NCBI RefSeq assembly: GCF_002920575.1
Contig: NZ_PQSQ01000067.1
Span: forward strand, 1-44,563
Direction: 5' to 3'
DNA from: Streptomyces sp. Ru73
GTDB taxonomy: Bacteria > Actinomycetota > Actinomycetes > Streptomycetales > Streptomycetaceae
DNA length: 44,563 bases
The notes beneath the pieces are model-generated. The model was given only the letters and a program-made list of their open reading frames with translations. It was not told the origin of the DNA and did not search any database. Position 1 is the stretch's first letter; each line of letters begins with the position of its first letter. Positions 41,614 through 44,563 of this stretch are shown here, piece by piece. The position numbers and the translations under genes are program-made.

Positions 41614-42612
41614 TCAGGCCGCCACGGGCTCGGGCAGGCGCAGCGCTTCCGGTACGTCGATGCCGTACATGGCCGCCGCGTTGAGACCGAGGATCTTCTT
41701 CTTCTGGGCCACGGTCAGCGGCGGGTACTCGTCCATGTCGGCGGGGATCTGGAAGTCGACGAACCGCTCGATGAGCCAGCGCGGCGTCCAGAGCGCGTAG
41801 TCGCTGGAGAACTGGATCCGGTCCTCGTCCAGCCAGTACAGCAGCTCGCCGATGATCTGCGCGAAGTAGCGGGGCCGGGTGTGGATGAACGGGATGGCGA
41901 CCGCGAGGCCCGCGTGCACGTTGGGCTCCTGCGTGGCGATCCAGCAGAAGTCCTCCAGGCGGGGCAGGCCGCAGTGCTCGACGACGAAGTTGAGGCCGGT
42001 GAAGTCGCTGGCGGCCGCGTCGACGTCGGCGACGTCGAAGGCGTCCCGGTCCAGCGGCCGGATCGTCGGGCCCTTGTGGATGTGGATGTTCTTGATGCCC
42101 AGCTCCTGGCAGGCTTCCAGGTAGCGGTAGGTCCACGGGTCGCTGAGCTTGTAGCCGCGCGAGTCGCCCTTCCACTCGGCGGTGTAGAGCTTGACGCCCT
42201 TGAGCTGGAAGCGTTCGGCGTCGCGCCGCAGCTGGTCGAGCCCCTGCTGCTCGAACCGCGGGTCGAAGCAGTGGTTGTACGTCAGCTTGTCCGGGTGCTT
42301 CCGCGTCAGCGCGAACGCCTCTTCCGTCTGTCCGAAACCGTTGCGGTAGAAGGCGCTGAGCAGGGCCGGCTGGAAGATGGCGTGGTCGACACAGCCGTCG
42401 GTGAAGAGGTCCTTCATCAGGCGCTCGCCGCCCTGGTACAGGAATTCCTCGTACGGCCAGTGCTCGGACTCGGGCCCGAGGTTGCGGTGGTAGTCGTAGA
42501 AGCAGTCGATGAACTGCTTGCCGTGGATGTTCCGCTGGTTCTCCGGTCGGGCGTCCCACAGCGCGACGTGCGCGTCGACGATGAAGTAGCTCTCGCCGTC
42601 CTTGCTGTACAT
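41614..42612 (-). CDS. Amidohydrolase-2 family protein of monooxygenase-operon type
   Basis: Protein of 332 aa, TIM-barrel metal-dependent hydrolase (ACMSD-like group). Seen: YFIVDAHVALWD at 9-20, KGVKLYTAEWKGDSRGY near 123, IKNIHIHKGPTIRPLDRDAFDV near 153, NFVVEHCGLP near 192 and FSSDYALW near 250, which carry the His and Asp ligands. The usual HxH of the first strand is HVA here (A17 instead of His), so one expected metal ligand is missing. Homologues accompany propane and MimABCD-type monooxygenases, where their role (perhaps maturation) is unresolved. First gene of the minus-strand operon; its promoter region is shared with the divergent regulator. Confidence 0.9.
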   Translation of the reverse strand: MYSKDGESYFIVDAHVALWDARPENQRNIHGKQFIDCFYDYHRNLGPESEHWPYEEFLYQGGERLMKDLFTDGCVDHAIFQPALLSAFYRNGFGQTEEAFALTRKHPDKLTYNHCFDPRFEQQGLDQLRRDAERFQLKGVKLYTAEWKGDSRGYKLSDPWTYRYLEACQELGIKNIHIHKGPTIRPLDRDAFDVADVDAAASDFTGLNFVVEHCGLPRLEDFCWIATQEPNVHAGLAVAIPFIHTRPRYFAQIIGELLYWLDEDRIQFSSDYALWTPRWLIERFVDFQIPADMDEYPPLTVAQKKKILGLNAAAMYGIDVPEALRLPEPVAA

Positions 42613-42681
42613 GGTCCCTCCACCTCACATGGGGTGCTGCGGCTCTCGGGCAATGACGCTAGGCACCGGGGTGCGGCCCGA

Positions 42682-42721
42682 GGACCCCGTGCATGTCTCA
42701 CTTTGAGACACCGCGGGGTCC
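42682..42721. promoter_or_regulatory. Nested dyad in the divergent promoter region
   Basis: The inner repeat TGTCTCA-CTT-TGAGACA (42694-42710, perfect 7-bp arms) is flanked by an outer pair GGACCCCG (42682-42689) and CGGGGTCC (42714-42721). It lies 70-110 nt upstream of the amidohydrolase start and 69-108 nt upstream of the regulator start, a position suited to binding by the Fis-type HTH of that regulator. Confidence 0.7.
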
Positions 42722-42789
42722 GGTTCCGGCCGCCGCGCTCAGTAACCTGAACCGGGTCAGGCGCAGCGCCGCGTCGTGTGGAGGTCGAG

Positions 42790-44334
42790 ATGGCAAACTC
42801 GCAGCGTCCGCCGGAGGAATTCCGCCCCGCACCGCCGGCCGCCGGGAGCGCGCCGGCCGCCATCGCCCCTCGGTTGCGCGCGTCGTGGCAGCGCAGCGAG
42901 CGGTACGGCGTACCGGCCGACGAGGTGCAGCCGGTGTACATGGGCTCGCTGGAGACCGACTCGCTGCTCTACGCCTGCGGGCAGGAGGTCCTCCAGCAGC
43001 TGAGCACCACCTTGGCGGGCGAGCCGGTCAGCTTCATGCTCACCGACAGCGAGGGCCTGGTCCTCAGCCGGCTCTGCGACGACACGGCGATGGCCCGCTC
43101 GCTGGACCGCGTGCACCTCGCCCCGGGCTTCTACTTCGCCGAACGCAACGCGGGCACCAATGGGCTCGGCCTCGCGCTCGCCGACCGCGCTCCGTCCCTG
43201 GTCAGGGCCGAGGAGCACTACTGCACCCGGCTGCGGTGCTACACCTGTGCCGCCGTCCCCGTGCTGGATCCGTCGACCGGGCGGCTGGCGGGCAGTGTCA
43301 ACCTCACCACCTGGTCCCGGTCCTCCCCCGCGCTGCTGCTGGCGCTCGCCCAGGCGGCGGCCGGGAACACGGCAGCGCTGATGCTGGCGCGCTCGTCGGG
43401 CCGTACGGTGCCGGCGCAGCCGCGCGGTGAGGTCTTCCGGGTGTACCAGGCGGGCCGTGCCGAGGACGGCGACGACGGGCCGCCGCTCTCCCGCGGCTGG
43501 CAGGACGCGGTGGCCGAGGCGCGCACCGCGCTGGCCGCCGGGCGGGTGGTCGCGGTGGTCGGCGAGCGGGGCGCCGGCAAGGGGGCGCTGGCGGCGGCCG
43601 CCCGGCAGGGCCTGGTCAGCCGCGAACGGCTGCTGCGGGCCCGGCCGCCCGCTGCGCAGGACGTCGAGTCCTGGCTGACGCTGTGGACGGCCGAGCTGGG
43701 CAAGGCACACACCTGCGTGATCGTCTCGCGGGTGGACGCGCTGCCGGCCTGGACGGCGGCCGAGCTGGCCGACATCTTCACCGGGCTGCGCCGCCCGCCC
43801 CACGGTACGGCGGCCGCGGCGGGGACCACGGGCGCACAGCCGTTCGTCCTCACCGCCGAGGAGTACGACGCGATCCCCGAGCCGGTCCGCTCGCTGGTCG
43901 ACACGGTGGTGGAGGTGCCGCCGCTGCGGCTGCGCCCGGACGACGTGCTGCCGCTGGCCCACCACTTCGCCCGGCAGCGGCGCGGCCGTCCGGTGTGTTT
44001 CACGCGCGCCGCCGCGGACGCGCTCACCGCGTTCCCCTGGCCGGACAACGTCAGCCAGCTGCGCCGGGTGGTGCGTGCGGCGGCCGCCCGCGCGGACACC
44101 GTCGACCTGCGGCATCTGCCCGGTGAGGTGCTGGCCGACGGCGGCCACCGGCTGACCCGGCTCCAGGTGCTGGAGCGGGACGAGATCGTGCGCTGTCTGA
44201 CCGAGCCGGACGCCACCGTGGCGGGAGCAGCGGCCCGGCTGGGCGTGGGCCGGGCGACGGTCTACCGGAAGATCGCCCAGTACGGCATCCGGGTCCGGCC
44301 CCGCGCCGACCGGCCGGGCCCGGACGCGGGCTGA
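42790..44334 (+). CDS. GAF/Fis-type regulator (AcoR/MimR-like) with degenerate AAA+ region
   Basis: Protein of 514 aa. A GAF-like sensor spans about 55-200, with the AcoR-type motif ERNAGTNGLGLAL at 118-130. A reduced AAA+ region follows: a P-loop-like GERGAGKG at 258-265 and FPWPDNVSQLRRVV near 415, but no GAFTGA loop for sigma-54 contact. The Fis-type helix-turn-helix AGAAARLGVGRATVYRKIAQYGI is near 478-500. Streptomycetes lack sigma-54, so it must act with an ordinary sigma factor. ATG 42790 has GGAGG 5 nt upstream. It is divergent from the amidohydrolase operon, as MimR-like regulators are from monooxygenase operons, and probably senses an alcohol, ketone or aromatic inducer. Confidence 0.88.
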   Translation: MANSQRPPEEFRPAPPAAGSAPAAIAPRLRASWQRSERYGVPADEVQPVYMGSLETDSLLYACGQEVLQQLSTTLAGEPVSFMLTDSEGLVLSRLCDDTAMARSLDRVHLAPGFYFAERNAGTNGLGLALADRAPSLVRAEEHYCTRLRCYTCAAVPVLDPSTGRLAGSVNLTTWSRSSPALLLALAQAAAGNTAALMLARSSGRTVPAQPRGEVFRVYQAGRAEDGDDGPPLSRGWQDAVAEARTALAAGRVVAVVGERGAGKGALAAAARQGLVSRERLLRARPPAAQDVESWLTLWTAELGKAHTCVIVSRVDALPAWTAAELADIFTGLRRPPHGTAAAAGTTGAQPFVLTAEEYDAIPEPVRSLVDTVVEVPPLRLRPDDVLPLAHHFARQRRGRPVCFTRAAADALTAFPWPDNVSQLRRVVRAAAARADTVDLRHLPGEVLADGGHRLTRLQVLERDEIVRCLTEPDATVAGAAARLGVGRATVYRKIAQYGIRVRPRADRPGPDAG

Positions 44335-44354
44335 GCCCGCTAGGCTCTGGTGCC

Positions 44355-44563
44355 ATGCAAGAGCCCACGGGGAAGAGCGGGAAGCGGCTGCAGCGGACGA
44401 GCATGCAGGCACGGGTCGCCGACGAGCTGCGGCAGATGATCATCAGTGGGGAGCTGCCGCCACGCTCCGGCCTGTCGGAGATGGCGCTGTCCGAGACCTT
44501 CGGCGTCAGCCGCACCCCCATCCGCGAGGCGCTCAAGCAGCTGCAGATCGAGGGGCTGGTGGA
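44355..44563 (+). CDS. GntR-family transcriptional regulator, 5' part
   Basis: The first 69 codons are in the window; the gene runs off the end. It shows the GntR winged helix: ARVADELRQMIISGELPP, LSEMALSETFGVSRTPIREALKQLQIEGLV (about 18-68), with the R-T-P-I-R-E-A recognition helix typical of the FadR/FCD subfamily. The effector domain is not visible. TAGGCT lies at 44341-44346, 8 nt before the ATG, and there is no ribosome binding site, which suggests a leaderless transcript. Confidence 0.9.
   Translation, partial: MQEPTGKSGKRLQRTSMQARVADELRQMIISGELPPRSGLSEMALSETFGVSRTPIREALKQLQIEGLV

Noticed and set aside
1..44563. tRNA, rRNA, insertion sequences or attachment sites
   Set aside because: Reading both strands I found no cloverleaf-like sequence, transposase or integrase, or tRNA-end repeat. 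A tRNA scan was not possible here.

Overview
The window looks like a piece of a Streptomyces (or very close actinomycete) chromosome. G+C is very high throughout, third codon positions are almost always G or C, GTG and TTG starts occur, and Shine-Dalgarno sequences are purine rich. One promoter carries a DasR-type (dre) box, and a sugar ABC importer has no ATPase of its own, as is usual in streptomycetes that share MsiK. No rRNA, tRNA, insertion sequence, CRISPR array or phage gene was seen.

Layout. 1-4720: end of an aldehyde dehydrogenase, a large SGNH hydrolase and a PepSY membrane protein with a Met/His-rich loop. 4848-8627 (minus): an operon of tsaD-like and alaS-like genes, both full length but placed outside their usual housekeeping surroundings. 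8762-10826: a second Met/His-rich membrane protein, an ECF sigma factor and a GNAT acetyltransferase. 10825-10917: a probable permease remnant. 11068-16334: a LysR regulator divergent from an FAD oxidase, a DUF1338/HglS-type 2-oxoadipate dioxygenase and an aminoadipate-semialdehyde dehydrogenase. This fits lysine breakdown through piperideine-6-carboxylate, aminoadipate and 2-oxoadipate.

16353-18256: a MarR-MFS efflux pair behind a perfect 32-bp palindrome. 18434-25317: mixed single genes (DsbA-like oxidoreductase, APC permease, P-loop kinase, small HTH protein, CrtI-like oxidoreductase with a tiny coupled leader ORF, coiled-coil protein, unknown protein, hemerythrin-like protein). 25613-26128: a secreted AA10 lytic polysaccharide monooxygenase behind a dre-type box. 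26226-30232 (minus): DeoR regulator plus a polyol-type ABC importer (lipoprotein and two permeases). 30569-32798: MarR regulator plus an MFS transporter fused to a universal stress protein domain. 32885-34391 (minus): a tautomerase-like protein and a DadA-type oxidase behind twin LacI-type boxes. 34515-39648 (minus): a complete dipeptide/nickel-type ABC importer.

39829-44334 is the most unusual block. A zinc alcohol dehydrogenase, a DUF59 protein and an amidohydrolase form a tight minus-strand operon divergent from a GAF/Fis-type regulator. This is the accessory gene set that normally accompanies actinobacterial propane/MimABCD-type binuclear iron monooxygenases, but the monooxygenase genes are absent here and the amidohydrolase has lost one His of its HxH metal motif. 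The window ends inside a GntR regulator.
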